A stretch of DNA of 64,000 nucleotides from NCBI GenBank assembly GCA_035550655.1, contig DASZOU010000001.1, forward strand, positions 1-64,000, written 5' to 3'. Each line of letters opens with the position of its first letter. Positions within the stretch are counted from its first letter, which is position 1. The notes below the pieces were generated by a model, which saw only the letters and a program-made list of their open reading frames with translations, searched no databases and had not been told where the DNA came from. Positions 7,859-16,881 of the stretch are shown piece after piece. Origin of the DNA: DASZTV01 sp035550655 (GTDB lineage Bacteria; Actinomycetota; Actinomycetes; JAFAQI01). Position numbers and translations under genes: made by a program.

Positions 7859-8899
7859 GTGCGGGTTGGCTTCGACGGCACTCCGCTGCTCGGGAGGAGT
7901 CAAGGGATCCGCCGCTACGTCGTCGAGCTCGGCCGGGCACTTCGCCGAATCGACGGTCTGGAGCTCGTCCCGATTGGCCGCGGCGTCGACTCCCGCGTTG
8001 GGTCGATACCCCGGCTGGGGTTCGTCGTGCGCCACGCCGACCAGTTGGTGGCGTCACCCCTTCGGCTGCGGCGGCGCGCGGACGTGTTCCACTACACGGA
8101 CACGTACGGCCCATTGGTTCGCTCGCGCCCGCTTGTCGTGACCGTCCACGACACGACCTTCTTGACGCATCCCGAGCTGCACGATCCTCGGATGGTCCGG
8201 TGGCTTACCACCCTTACGGAGCGAAGCTGGCGGCGTGCCGATGCCCTCATCGCGGTCTCGGAGGTGACCTCCGCCGACCTCCGTCGCGCGGGTGTGCCGG
8301 CGGAGCGGATCCGCGTCATCCACCTCGGCGTGGACCACGTGGCCCAAGAGCAAGTCAGCGATCGCCTCGTGCCGCCCGGACGCTACTTCTGCTACGTCGG
8401 CAACATCGAGCCGCGGAAGGGCGTTGATACGTTGCTGACCGCTTTCGGCGCCGCTGCCGGCTCATTGCCGCAGGACGTCGATCTGATTCTGGTCGGCAAG
8501 CACGCCTGGGGGGCCCACCCGGTCGCGGTTCCCAAGGAGGTGCGGGACCGGATTCACTTCCTGGGCTGGGTCGACGACCCAGAGGTGTTCGGGCTGATGG
8601 CGCGCAGTCTCGCCGTCGTGTACCCGTCGCGGTACGAGGGCTTTGGCCTGCCACCGCTCGAGGCGCTCGCAACTGGTGCGTCGGTGATCGTCGGGGATAC
8701 GCCGGTCGCTCGCGAGGTTCTGGGCGACCACGCCGAGTACATCCCGGTCGGAGACCACGCCGCGTTGCGGGACGCCCTCCTGCGCACAGTCGAGGCAGGG
8801 ATCGGTGACAAGTCGGCTCGAGTAGCGCATGCCCGCTCGTTCAGCTGGTGGGAAACGGCGCTCGCCACGGAGGCGCTCTATCGAGACCTAGTCGGATGA
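7859..8899 (+). CDS. Glycosyltransferase, GT4 family (mannosyltransferase-like)
   Basis: About 346 residues. The start GTG 7859 has GAAGGGGAG 5-6 bases upstream and begins the typical RVGFDGTPLLGRSQGIRRYV. Further motifs are VTVHDTTFLTHPE, VGNIEPRKGVDTLLTAF and YPSRYEGFGLPPLEALATG, which holds the EGFGLPPLE donor-binding motif with two glutamates 7 residues apart as in retaining GT4 enzymes. Longer upstream readings would run into the aminotransferase gene and are rejected. It overlaps the next transferase by ATGA at 8896-8899. Confidence 0.9.
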   Translation: MRVGFDGTPLLGRSQGIRRYVVELGRALRRIDGLELVPIGRGVDSRVGSIPRLGFVVRHADQLVASPLRLRRRADVFHYTDTYGPLVRSRPLVVTVHDTTFLTHPELHDPRMVRWLTTLTERSWRRADALIAVSEVTSADLRRAGVPAERIRVIHLGVDHVAQEQVSDRLVPPGRYFCYVGNIEPRKGVDTLLTAFGAAAGSLPQDVDLILVGKHAWGAHPVAVPKEVRDRIHFLGWVDDPEVFGLMARSLAVVYPSRYEGFGLPPLEALATGASVIVGDTPVAREVLGDHAEYIPVGDHAALRDALLRTVEAGIGDKSARVAHARSFSWWETALATEALYRDLVG

Positions 8900-10053
8900 T
8901 GAAGCGAGCCCTGCTCGTCCACCCCAGCGACGAGTGGTACGGCGCCGACCAGATGCTTCATCGGTGGGCGGAGGTGCTCATGAGCATGGGGGTGGACGTC
9001 ACCGTCGCCGTGCCGTGCGATGTCGACTACCCGGGCACCCTCTCCACCAGGCTTCGGGAAATCGGTGTCGAGGTCCAAACACTGGATCTGCCGATCCTGC
9101 GCCGGCGTTACGCCACGCCGGTCGGGCTGGCTCGGCTGGCCGGACGAGGCCGCCGAAGCCTCGCCCGGATTCGGGCGGTCGCACGCGGAGCGGACCTCGT
9201 CGTGTTCAGCACCGTGTCCGTGCTGCCAGTGGCGGCGGCGACCGTAGGACGAGGGCGAGTCCGCGCGATCCACATTCAGGAGTTCCTCGAGGCGGGTGCG
9301 GAGCGGTGGACGGTCTCGGCCGCCATAAGCGGCTTGGTGGACGACATCGTCTGCTGTTCATCAGCCGTTCGCGCGGGGCTGCGTGGCGGCGCGGCTTCCC
9401 GTGCCATCGTCGTGCACAACGGCATCGCCGACCTGAGCCCGGAGCCGGACGCCGACGACGTCGACGACTCCCCGTGCAGCCTGCTCGTCGTGGGCCGGAT
9501 CCAACGATGGAAGGGTCAGGATCGGGCGATTCGGATTCTGGCCGAACCGGCTCTCCGAGATCATCCCGCCGCGCCCGTCCTTCGCCTTGTCGGCGGCGAA
9601 CCACCGGGCGAGTCGGGCCGATACGTCCCGGCGCTTCGCGCCCTCGCGCGTGAATGTGGGGTCGCCGATCGGGTGGAGTTCGTCGGCGAGCGACCCGATG
9701 TCGCTCGCTTCTTCCGGGACGCGACGGTGGTGCTGAACGTCGCGACTCGCCCCGATCCGTTTCCGCTGACAGGCTTGGAGGCGATGCGGGCCGGAAAAGC
9801 GATCGTTGCCAGTCCGACAGGGGGGCTGCCGGAGATGCTCGGAGACGCCGGTCGCTTCGCCACGACGACGGCGGCTGCTGCCGGGGAGGTAGCTGCACTG
9901 CTAGACGACCCGCTGGAGCGAGAGCGACTTGGCGCCGCCGCGCGCAGCCGATGGGAGCAACACTTCACGGAGCGGCATCACCGGGCGAGGCTGGCCGAGC
10001 TGTTCGATGTATGGCTCGACGGCACTGCCGATGGGGCGGGTCCACGGCCGTGA
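8896..10053 (+). CDS. Glycosyltransferase, GT4 family
   Basis: About 385 residues, GT-B fold. The N-terminus reads ALLVHPSDEWYGADQMLHRW, with DxxYGAD in the acceptor-side glycine loop. The C-terminal domain has LLVVGRIQRWKGQDRAIRI and PDPFPLTGLEAMRAGKAIVA, in which FPLTGLEAM occupies the donor-site glutamate position. The start overlaps the previous stop (ATGA), and the stop overlaps the flippase start (GTGA at 10050-10053), so translation is coupled through this stretch. Sugar specificity cannot be read from the sequence. Confidence 0.88.
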   Translation: MMKRALLVHPSDEWYGADQMLHRWAEVLMSMGVDVTVAVPCDVDYPGTLSTRLREIGVEVQTLDLPILRRRYATPVGLARLAGRGRRSLARIRAVARGADLVVFSTVSVLPVAAATVGRGRVRAIHIQEFLEAGAERWTVSAAISGLVDDIVCCSSAVRAGLRGGAASRAIVVHNGIADLSPEPDADDVDDSPCSLLVVGRIQRWKGQDRAIRILAEPALRDHPAAPVLRLVGGEPPGESGRYVPALRALARECGVADRVEFVGERPDVARFFRDATVVLNVATRPDPFPLTGLEAMRAGKAIVASPTGGLPEMLGDAGRFATTTAAAAGEVAALLDDPLERERLGAAARSRWEQHFTERHHRARLAELFDVWLDGTADGAGPRP

Positions 10054-11591
10054 CCTTCTTGCGCGCCGGGCAGCGCAGCGGGCGGCCCGATAAGCCGAAG
10101 GCCGACAGTCGATCGACCATTGGCCGTGGCGTGTTGCAGCGACAGGCGGCCCGCCTGGTCCAGCTAGGGCTGGCCTTCGTCGCGAGCGTCATCATCGCGC
10201 GGACGCTGGGCCCGAGAGGCGCCGGCCTGTATGCCGCCGTACTCGCGCTCGTCGTTCTCGCCCAAGGGCTGGCCTCATTCGGCCTCGAAGATCTCGTGCT
10301 CGCCCGAGGTCCTGCCCTCGGCGTCGACTCGAGCGCGGCCCGAGAGATCTACGCCGGCGCGCTGCGGTTGCGCCTGTGGACCGGGGCTTTGTTTCTCGTA
10401 GCGGCTGCCTGTATCGCCCTGTTCGCGTCGCGGGACCCGCTTGGCTCCGGCTCGGTGTGGACACTCGCATCGGCCGCCGCCTACGCAGGATTCAATGGCG
10501 TCGCATCGCTGGGCTCCGTCATCGAGGCCGCTCGCTTCCGCGCCGGTTCGGCTGCCTTGCTGGATACGACGTGGTCGGTCCTGGTGACCGCCGCCTTCGC
10601 TGGTCTCGCCGCGACATCGTCGCTCACGGTTGTTCATGCGCTCGTTGCGACCGCCGGCACCCAGTTTGCTGTGAGCGTGTGGTACCTCGCGGTGCTCCGC
10701 GAAGTCCGGTCGAGTCCCCGCCCCGTGGTGAGACTCCGGGAGCTCGGTCCGTTCTGGCTCAACGGTCTGCTCTCCATCGGCGTCGGCAAGACCGCTGACG
10801 TGCTGGCCATGCGCGCGGCGGGCGCCGGGGCCAAGCCGACCGGCTTCTACAGCACTGGCTACAACGCCTTCCAGACCGGGGCGCAGTCCATCGTGGAAGG
10901 CCTTGGGCTGGTGTCCTACGTCGGTCTCGGGCGCGTGTTCGGCAGCCACGCGAGCCGCGAGACGGTCGCGAGTTCCTGGCGGCTGACGGCGCTCCTGGCG
11001 TTGCTGGTCAGCAGCCCGGTGCTCGCGGGCCTGGCGCTGTACCCCGACGCACTCATCACCGGCCTGTACGGGTCGCCCTTTGCCCCGGCGGCGAGAGTGG
11101 TCCGGATCCTTGCCATCTCGGCGATCCTGGCCCGCACGATTGGGGGCGGCAGCAGCCAGTCGTTGCTGCTCGTCGCGGGAAGGCAGCGCACCGTCGTGCG
11201 GATCCGCGGCGTTCTGGTCATCGCAAATGTCATCGGCGATGTCGTGCTGTACCGGGCGCTCGGAATCACCGGCGTCGCGATCTCGACCTGCGTGTCAGGA
11301 TTTCTCATCGGAGTCGCGGAGCTCGTCGTCGCCCGGCGGATCGCACCGGTGCGACCGCCCCTGCGGGCGGCGGCGGTCATGACCTCGGCGTCGATCGCCG
11401 GTGGCTGGCTGCTGTCGTTGTTCGTCAAGGTGGACAGGCTCGTGCTTGTGGTGGCGGCTGTGGTTCTGGCGGGAGTCGCTCACGGTGCTGCACTCCTCGC
11501 GTTCAAGCCCATTCGCTCTTCGGACATCACACCTGCGATGATCGGGGAAGGTCGGGCAGCACGGCTGCTCCGGCTGATGGCGCATGACTGA
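10050..11591 (+). CDS. Polysaccharide flippase (Wzx / MOP superfamily)
   Basis: A 513-residue polytopic membrane protein with about 12 or more hydrophobic segments, beginning with LVQLGLAFVASVIIARTLGP, the typical first helix of Wzx-type exporters. These proteins flip lipid-linked sugar units from the cytoplasmic to the outer face of the membrane. The GTG at 10050 overlaps the previous stop; the frame is open further upstream but would overlap the transferase gene completely, so the longer version is rejected. The last 8 bases overlap the next gene. It supplies the export step between the transferases and the Wzy_C protein at 16882. Confidence 0.9.
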   Translation: MTFLRAGQRSGRPDKPKADSRSTIGRGVLQRQAARLVQLGLAFVASVIIARTLGPRGAGLYAAVLALVVLAQGLASFGLEDLVLARGPALGVDSSAAREIYAGALRLRLWTGALFLVAAACIALFASRDPLGSGSVWTLASAAAYAGFNGVASLGSVIEAARFRAGSAALLDTTWSVLVTAAFAGLAATSSLTVVHALVATAGTQFAVSVWYLAVLREVRSSPRPVVRLRELGPFWLNGLLSIGVGKTADVLAMRAAGAGAKPTGFYSTGYNAFQTGAQSIVEGLGLVSYVGLGRVFGSHASRETVASSWRLTALLALLVSSPVLAGLALYPDALITGLYGSPFAPAARVVRILAISAILARTIGGGSSQSLLLVAGRQRTVVRIRGVLVIANVIGDVVLYRALGITGVAISTCVSGFLIGVAELVVARRIAPVRPPLRAAAVMTSASIAGGWLLSLFVKVDRLVLVVAAVVLAGVAHGAALLAFKPIRSSDITPAMIGEGRAARLLRLMAHD

Positions 11592-12729
11592 CCAACGACC
11601 GGTGGTGGTGCTGAGCCCCGAGCGTTGGCGCGCCGTTCCGACCAACAAGCATCAGGTCGCGCGTGGCATCTCGGCGGTCCGTCCCGTCCTCTATGTCGAT
11701 CTCGTCGGTGTGTCGACCCGGGATCTGTGGCGCGAACGCTGGTGGCTGGTGCCGCGGATGGTGCAGCCCAACCTCTGGGTGATTCGCCCGCTGGTGTTCC
11801 CGAAGCGGGTACGCGTCCGTAGCCGTTTGGCGCTCGTAGCAAGCGCGGTGCTAAGCAACTGGCATGTTCGCTGGGCGTTGCGGACGAAGTTGAGGTGGCT
11901 GACCCCTGCGCTGATTTGTTACTTCCCGACGGTGATCCACGGGCTTGAACGACTTCGCCCGGGCGCCGTCATCTATCACTGCGTCGATCACCATTCGTCG
12001 TTTCCGGACTGGGCGCCGCGCGCGGGCGATCTGCTCGCCGCCGAAGCGAAGCTTGTGCGGCGGGCCGACGCCGTGCTCGCGACATCACCTCAACTTGCGG
12101 TGCACTGCCGTCAATGGCGCGAGGACGTTCGGATGGTCGGGAATCCAGCGGATGTCGATGCCTTCGCCGTCCCTCCGAAACCGTGCGCGACGCTCCGTGA
12201 CGGGCTGAGCGTCTTCTTCCATGGGACGTACTCCGCTCACAAGATCGATTTCGCCTTCCTGCGCAGGCTGACGGACTGTGCGCTGGTGCGCTCCGTCACC
12301 CTTGTCGGTCCGCTCGGCCACCCCAGCGACCGCCTCGCGACAGCCGCTCTCGGGGAGCTCGAGGCGGACCCGAAGGTGGTGCGAATCGGATCGACGCCGC
12401 AGGCCGACATCTCGGCGCTGCTCGGCGACGTCGACGTCCTTGCACTGCCTTACCTCGTCAGCGAGCACACTCGGCACGTTCTCCCACTCAAACTAGGGGA
12501 GTACCTTGCGACGGGCATGCCGATCGTTTCCACACCGCTTCCCGCCGTGGTCGAGGTCGCCGGCGACGCCGTGTACTACTGCTCGGCCGACGCTGAGATC
12601 GTCGCGGCGCTGAGGGCGGCGTGTAGCGAGTCGCCTGCACTCCGGCAGCGACGGATCGCATTGGCGCAAGAGCGCACATGGGAGAAGCGAGTGCGTGAGC
12701 TTCTTGACGTGATCGATGCTGTCGGCTGA
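11584..12729 (+). CDS. Glycosyltransferase (GT-B fold, GT4-like)
   Basis: A 381-residue protein. The opening VVVLSPERWRAVPTNKHQVA and CVDHHSSFPDW resemble the UDP-galactofuranosyl or glucuronosyl transferase-like GT4 group that starts with a 'P-NKH' helix. The C-terminal half has GTYSAHKIDFAFLRRL, VLALPYLVSEHTRHVLPLKL and GEYLATGMPIVSTPLP, the usual donor-side motif. Eight bases overlap the flippase gene and 14 bases the next transferase. No membrane segment, so it acts on the cytoplasmic side. Confidence 0.85.
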   Translation: MTDQRPVVVLSPERWRAVPTNKHQVARGISAVRPVLYVDLVGVSTRDLWRERWWLVPRMVQPNLWVIRPLVFPKRVRVRSRLALVASAVLSNWHVRWALRTKLRWLTPALICYFPTVIHGLERLRPGAVIYHCVDHHSSFPDWAPRAGDLLAAEAKLVRRADAVLATSPQLAVHCRQWREDVRMVGNPADVDAFAVPPKPCATLRDGLSVFFHGTYSAHKIDFAFLRRLTDCALVRSVTLVGPLGHPSDRLATAALGELEADPKVVRIGSTPQADISALLGDVDVLALPYLVSEHTRHVLPLKLGEYLATGMPIVSTPLPAVVEVAGDAVYYCSADAEIVAALRAACSESPALRQRRIALAQERTWEKRVRELLDVIDAVG

Positions 12730-13777
12730 ATCACCGGGCCACCGCATTGCGCTGGATGTGACGGCATCGCTGCGAGCGGGGCGGGACCGCGGGCTGGGCC
12801 GTTACCTGGAGGCTCTGTGGTCTGGCTTGGAAGCGGAGCCCGACATCGACCTACGCCTGGTGAGCGGTATCAGGCATGTTCCGCCGCGCGCCGAGACCTG
12901 GGTGTCCGTGGCGGTCCGCCGTGCCAGGCTGGCCCGGCTGAGTCCGTACATCTACCACGCGACGTCCTGCTATGACCTGGTTCCGGGCGTTCTGTCGCGG
13001 ACCGTGTGCAGTGTGCTGGACGTGATTCCCATCGACCATCCCGGATACGTCAAGACGGGGATCCGGACCCGCTACTTCCACAACCTCATTCTTCGGGTTC
13101 CGCGAATCGTGGTGCTGTCCGAGCACACTCGCGAGCGTTTGGTGTCGGTGCTCGGGGTTGATCCGAGCCGGATCGTCCGGGCCCCGATGCCGGTCCCACG
13201 CCTGGCCTTGGAAGCGACGACCAGTCTGGCGTTGCCGGCCCGGCCGTTCATCGTGGGCATGGCGGACCTGCGTGCTCCTGACCCGCGGAAGCGTTACCAC
13301 TTGCTGGCCGAGGCCGCGGAACAGCTGAGTCGGCGGGGGATCGCCACCGTGTTGCTGGGTCCGGGTACGGAGTCGTTCGACGGGAAGGATCGCATTCGCG
13401 GCCTGGGTAGGGTGTCCGACGCGGACCTAGCCGCGGTTCTGAGGTCGGCGGAGGTCATGTTCTTCTCCTCCGCGTACGAGGGTCAGGGTTTGCCTCCACA
13501 GGAGGCTCTTAGCGTGGGCACTCCGGTCGTGGCGTTCCGGAACTCATCGCTTCCGGAGATGCTCGGCGGCGGCGCCGTCTTCATCGATGAGGACCCGGAG
13601 GACGACACCGGCCGTACCCGGATCGCCGCGGTGGTCGAGGCATGTGCGGAGATCATCGATCACCCAACCGTGCGTTCCCACCTGGCTCAGGCAGGGAGCC
13701 TGCACGTGGCGCAGTTCGATCGAGCCCGGTTTCTCTCCGGCGTGCGGTCCGCGTACGACGCCGTTTCGCCGCTCTAA
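12716..13777 (+). CDS. Glycosyltransferase, GT4 family
   Basis: A 353-residue protein. It begins RIALDVTASLRAGRDRGLGR, a glycine/arginine loop like that of mannosyltransferases. The C-terminal domain contains FFSSAYEGQGLPPQEALSVG, matching the EGxGLPPxEA donor motif with both glutamates. The ATG at 12716 lies inside the end of the previous gene; a tight operon is therefore likely. It could add mannose, rhamnose or another hexose; the sequence does not decide. Confidence 0.87.
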   Translation: MLSAESPGHRIALDVTASLRAGRDRGLGRYLEALWSGLEAEPDIDLRLVSGIRHVPPRAETWVSVAVRRARLARLSPYIYHATSCYDLVPGVLSRTVCSVLDVIPIDHPGYVKTGIRTRYFHNLILRVPRIVVLSEHTRERLVSVLGVDPSRIVRAPMPVPRLALEATTSLALPARPFIVGMADLRAPDPRKRYHLLAEAAEQLSRRGIATVLLGPGTESFDGKDRIRGLGRVSDADLAAVLRSAEVMFFSSAYEGQGLPPQEALSVGTPVVAFRNSSLPEMLGGGAVFIDEDPEDDTGRTRIAAVVEACAEIIDHPTVRSHLAQAGSLHVAQFDRARFLSGVRSAYDAVSPL

Positions 13778-13805
13778 GCGAAGGACTGACGGCAGAATCG
13801 GAGTC

Positions 13806-14894
13806 GTGCATCTTGGCTTCGTGTGCGAAACGCCGATTTCTGGCGGGGGCGAACGCTACTTGCTCGGGCTTGCTGAAGAGATGACGGCGCTGGGGCACAG
13901 GGTGACGTTGGTCGGGTCGGTGCCTGGCTGGGAGGACCTGGCTCTCGAGCGCATCCCCGTGCCACTCGGTCCTAAATGGGCGGGCCGCCACACCTTCAAG
14001 GTCCTGCACCGGCTGCCCCGGGAACGTCGGGCGACGGAACGCGCCACTCGGTCGCTCGGCGCGACCGTCTTCCACGCGCAGTACAAGCGCGAGCAGATTG
14101 GGTTGACGCCTATTCTCGCGCGGCTCGCGCCGGTCGTCTGGACCGAGCACGGGCGTTGGGTCAGCGGGATCGAGGGAGCGCTGCTCGCGAAGGCCTATAG
14201 ACGGGCGTCTCGGCACGTCACCACCTTGATCGCGGTGTCGCCGGCTGTTGCTGACGACCTTCGGCAGGTCGTCGGCGTGACGTGCCCCATTGCCGTGATC
14301 CCCAATGCCGTCGACACGTCCCGGTATCGCCCATCAACGGCTGCCGAACAGCATGCAGCGCGTGAAGCGCTGGGTCTGATGCCGGACAAGCCAGTGGTGG
14401 CGTGGGTTGGACGAATGGATCCAGGAAAATTGCCCGAGCTGGCCATAGCCGCGGGCGCTGCCTTCGACGGCCAGCTGGTGATGGCGGGGAGCGGCCCCCT
14501 GAGCGATCAGGTTGGCGCTGCGGCTGCGCAAGCGGGGGTGATCTACCTCGGTCGTGTGCCGGAGTCACTGCTGCTCTTCCGGGCCTCAGACGCGCTCCTC
14601 CTCACGTCGCGAGGGCGCGGGGAGGGCCTGCCGTACACGCTGCTTGAAGCGGCAGCGTCCGGCCTGCCGATCGTCGCCAACAGCGGGTGCGGTCTCGATT
14701 CCGGGGAACCCGACTACCCCGTTCAGTTCGCGACGCCTACTGGTTCCGCGCTCTCGGCAGCGCTCACGCAAGTGATCTCGGACAGCTCGTTCTCCGAACG
14801 GAGCAGGTCCTGGGCGCTGCGACACGACGTCGTGGCGTGGCGCCGGGAGCACGAAGAAGTTCTCCGAGCGGCGGAACGACGTGCGGCTCGATAG
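13806..14894 (+). CDS. Glycosyltransferase, GT4 family
   Basis: About 362 residues from GTG 13806. The N-terminus HLGFVCETPISGGGERYLLG has the glycine-rich acceptor loop, VWTEHGRWVSGIEG follows, and the C-terminal half has VVAWVGRMDPGKLPELAI and LLTSRGRGEGLPYTLLEAAA, with the two donor-site glutamates. The start is supported by a CAGAAT box at 13793-13798, 7 bases before the GTG, with no ribosome-binding site; this would be a leaderless transcript. Upstream in-frame codons overlap the previous gene and are not used. Confidence 0.87.
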   Translation: MHLGFVCETPISGGGERYLLGLAEEMTALGHRVTLVGSVPGWEDLALERIPVPLGPKWAGRHTFKVLHRLPRERRATERATRSLGATVFHAQYKREQIGLTPILARLAPVVWTEHGRWVSGIEGALLAKAYRRASRHVTTLIAVSPAVADDLRQVVGVTCPIAVIPNAVDTSRYRPSTAAEQHAAREALGLMPDKPVVAWVGRMDPGKLPELAIAAGAAFDGQLVMAGSGPLSDQVGAAAAQAGVIYLGRVPESLLLFRASDALLLTSRGRGEGLPYTLLEAAASGLPIVANSGCGLDSGEPDYPVQFATPTGSALSAALTQVISDSSFSERSRSWALRHDVVAWRREHEEVLRAAERRAAR

Positions 14895-14913
14895 CGCAGC
14901 CGTGGGGCCTCGA

Positions 14914-14919
14914 TAGGGT
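14914..14919 (+). promoter_or_regulatory. Candidate -10 box of a leaderless transcript (fusion glycosyltransferase)
   Basis: TAGGGT lies 6 bases before the GTG at 14926, and no purine-rich ribosome-binding site is present between them. This fits a leaderless mRNA starting at the start codon. Confidence 0.4.
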
Positions 14920-14925
14920 CTGTGG

Positions 14926-16809
14926 GTGTTCGGCGGGTTCAAGCTGCGGCGGCGCTCCGATCTGCTGCTCGCGGCCGTAGACATCGGGGTCGGCCTGCTG
15001 TCGGGATACCTCGCGTACACGCTTCGGTTCGGCCAGCGGGCTGTGCCGGACTACTACCTGGTTCGGTATGAAGCGATGACGGTTGCCCTCGCCGTTGGGC
15101 TGGTCATGGTCGGTCGGGCGTCCGGCATGTACCGAAGGGCCGCGCTTCGACTTGGCGAGTCCAATGTCGAGCAGGCGCTTGAAGCCGCGCTCGCGCTGGG
15201 GTTGGCCGTGTTCATCGTGAACGAGTTGGTCTTGCACGCTGCGCTCTCGCGGTCCTGGATCGGGCTGATGACGCTGGCGGTCCTGTTGTTCTCGCTGGCC
15301 ACTCGCTCACTGATCCGGCGAAGCCGACGCATGCTCGTGCCGTTCGGCATTGGCTTGGAGCGCTACGTGCTCGTGGGGGATGACGCGGCGGGTCGCCGGC
15401 TCCTCGGTGACCTCACTCGTGCGCCCGGTGCCCCCTTCGTCATCGTCGATGTGCTGCCGCGGGACCTGCCACCCGACAAGCTCGTCGACCGAGCCCGGCG
15501 GCTTCGCGTGGACGGCCTGATTCTTCCCGCCGACACCGACCCGCTGGCCACCGGCCGCCTGGCTGGCGCCCTGTCCGGCGCTGGCATCGACGTGTTGATC
15601 GCGCCGGGGCTGCTCGGCCTCGAACTGCGCGTTGCGAGCGTGGCGATGCTGCACGGGACGCCGTTGCTTCGCGCAACGGGTATGGCACCCTCTCGTAAGG
15701 CGGTGCGCTCCGCCCCGCGCGCGCCCGCGCGGGGCATTGCGATCCTCGGCACCCGGGGGATCCCGGCCAACTACGGCGGCTTCGAGACTTTCGCCGAGCA
15801 ACTGGCGTCGAGGCTGGTCGAACGCGGTGTGCCGGTGACCGTGTACTGCCGGCGGAGCTACGCCACCGCCGGGGCGGAATGGCGGGGGATTCGCCTGGTG
15901 ACGCTCCCGACGATCTCCAGCAAGTACCTGGACACCGTGGTGCACACATTCCTGTCCGTGCTGCATCTCGTCACGCGCACCCGGATTCGCGACGTGATCC
16001 TGTGCAACGCCGCCAACGCGCCGACATTGCCGCTGCTGCGTGCCAGTCGCCGCCGCGTCGTGATGAACGTCGACGGGCTGGAATGGCGACGCGGCAAGTG
16101 GGGTATCGCCGGCCGGGCCTGGTACCGCCTGGGGGAGTGGCTGTCGGTCCGCTGGGCGGGTGTCCTCGTCACCGATGCGGAGGAGGTGCGCACCTATTAC
16201 CGTGTCCGGCATGACGCCGACTCCGTGATGATCCCGTACGGCGCCGACCTGATCTCGCGCGGAGCGGACCTGCCGCCCGACCTCGCGGTCAAGCCGGACG
16301 GCTACATCCTCTACGTGTCGCGATGGGAGCGAGAGAACAACCCGGTCCTGGTGGCCCGTGCGCACGCTGCGGCAGGGAGCCGCCGGGCGCTCGTGATGCT
16401 CGGTGAGGCGACCTACGACAGCAGGCTTGACGACGAGGTCCGCGCGGCGGCGGCGCCGAACGCGATCCTGCCGGGCCCCGTCTTTGGCGACGGCTACCGC
16501 GCACTACAGAGCAACGCCCGCTGCTACGTCCATGCGACCGAGGTGGGCGGCACCCACCCCGCCCTCATCGAGGCAATGGGCGCCGGCAACCTCTGCCTCG
16601 TGCTGGACACGCCCGAGAACCGGGAGGTGGCCGGCCCGAACGCCTGGTACTTCGCCGATGAAGCCGAGCTGACCGCCCTGATCCGGCGGGTTGACCGGGT
16701 GCCGGGGCGCGACCTCGCCGAGTTGCGCGCGCTGAGCCGAAGGCGCGCCCGCGAGCATTTCTCGTGGGACGCCGTGGCGAGCGACTATCTCGCCCTGCTC
16801 GTCCGCTAG
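14926..16809 (+). CDS. Chimeric protein: membrane/CoA-binding_3-like domain of a polyprenyl sugar-P transferase fused to a DUF1972/GT4 glycosyltransferase
   Basis: A 627-residue protein. Residues of about 10-140 hold four membrane helices (for example LLAAVDIGVGLLSGYLAYTL and LMTLAVLLFSLATRSLI). Residues of about 145-260 form a Rossmann-like unit (ERYVLVGDDAAGRRLL). This is the N-terminal half of WbaP/WcaJ-type initiating transferases. The expected catalytic bacterial sugar transferase domain does not follow. Instead, from about residue 269, a soluble glycosyltransferase begins with ILGTRGIPANYGGFETFAEQ (DUF1972 signature) and continues as a GT4 domain to THPALIEAMGAGNLCLVLDT. The frame is continuous. 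The membrane part may anchor the transferase at the lipid carrier. It precedes the Wzy_C gene. Confidence 0.85.
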   Translation: MFGGFKLRRRSDLLLAAVDIGVGLLSGYLAYTLRFGQRAVPDYYLVRYEAMTVALAVGLVMVGRASGMYRRAALRLGESNVEQALEAALALGLAVFIVNELVLHAALSRSWIGLMTLAVLLFSLATRSLIRRSRRMLVPFGIGLERYVLVGDDAAGRRLLGDLTRAPGAPFVIVDVLPRDLPPDKLVDRARRLRVDGLILPADTDPLATGRLAGALSGAGIDVLIAPGLLGLELRVASVAMLHGTPLLRATGMAPSRKAVRSAPRAPARGIAILGTRGIPANYGGFETFAEQLASRLVERGVPVTVYCRRSYATAGAEWRGIRLVTLPTISSKYLDTVVHTFLSVLHLVTRTRIRDVILCNAANAPTLPLLRASRRRVVMNVDGLEWRRGKWGIAGRAWYRLGEWLSVRWAGVLVTDAEEVRTYYRVRHDADSVMIPYGADLISRGADLPPDLAVKPDGYILYVSRWERENNPVLVARAHAAAGSRRALVMLGEATYDSRLDDEVRAAAAPNAILPGPVFGDGYRALQSNARCYVHATEVGGTHPALIEAMGAGNLCLVLDTPENREVAGPNAWYFADEAELTALIRRVDRVPGRDLAELRALSRRRAREHFSWDAVASDYLALLVR

Positions 16810-16881
16810 GTCGGGCTTTTCAGTGGACGGCGGACTGATCCGAACGGTCAAGACCATCACCCGATCGGCCGATGGCACCGT

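Noticed and set aside
9654..10049. N-terminal extension of the flippase by more than 130 residues
   Set aside because: It would overlap the previous transferase gene almost fully and encodes an Arg-rich, non-membrane sequence; the GTG at 10050 fits the overlap pattern of the operon.
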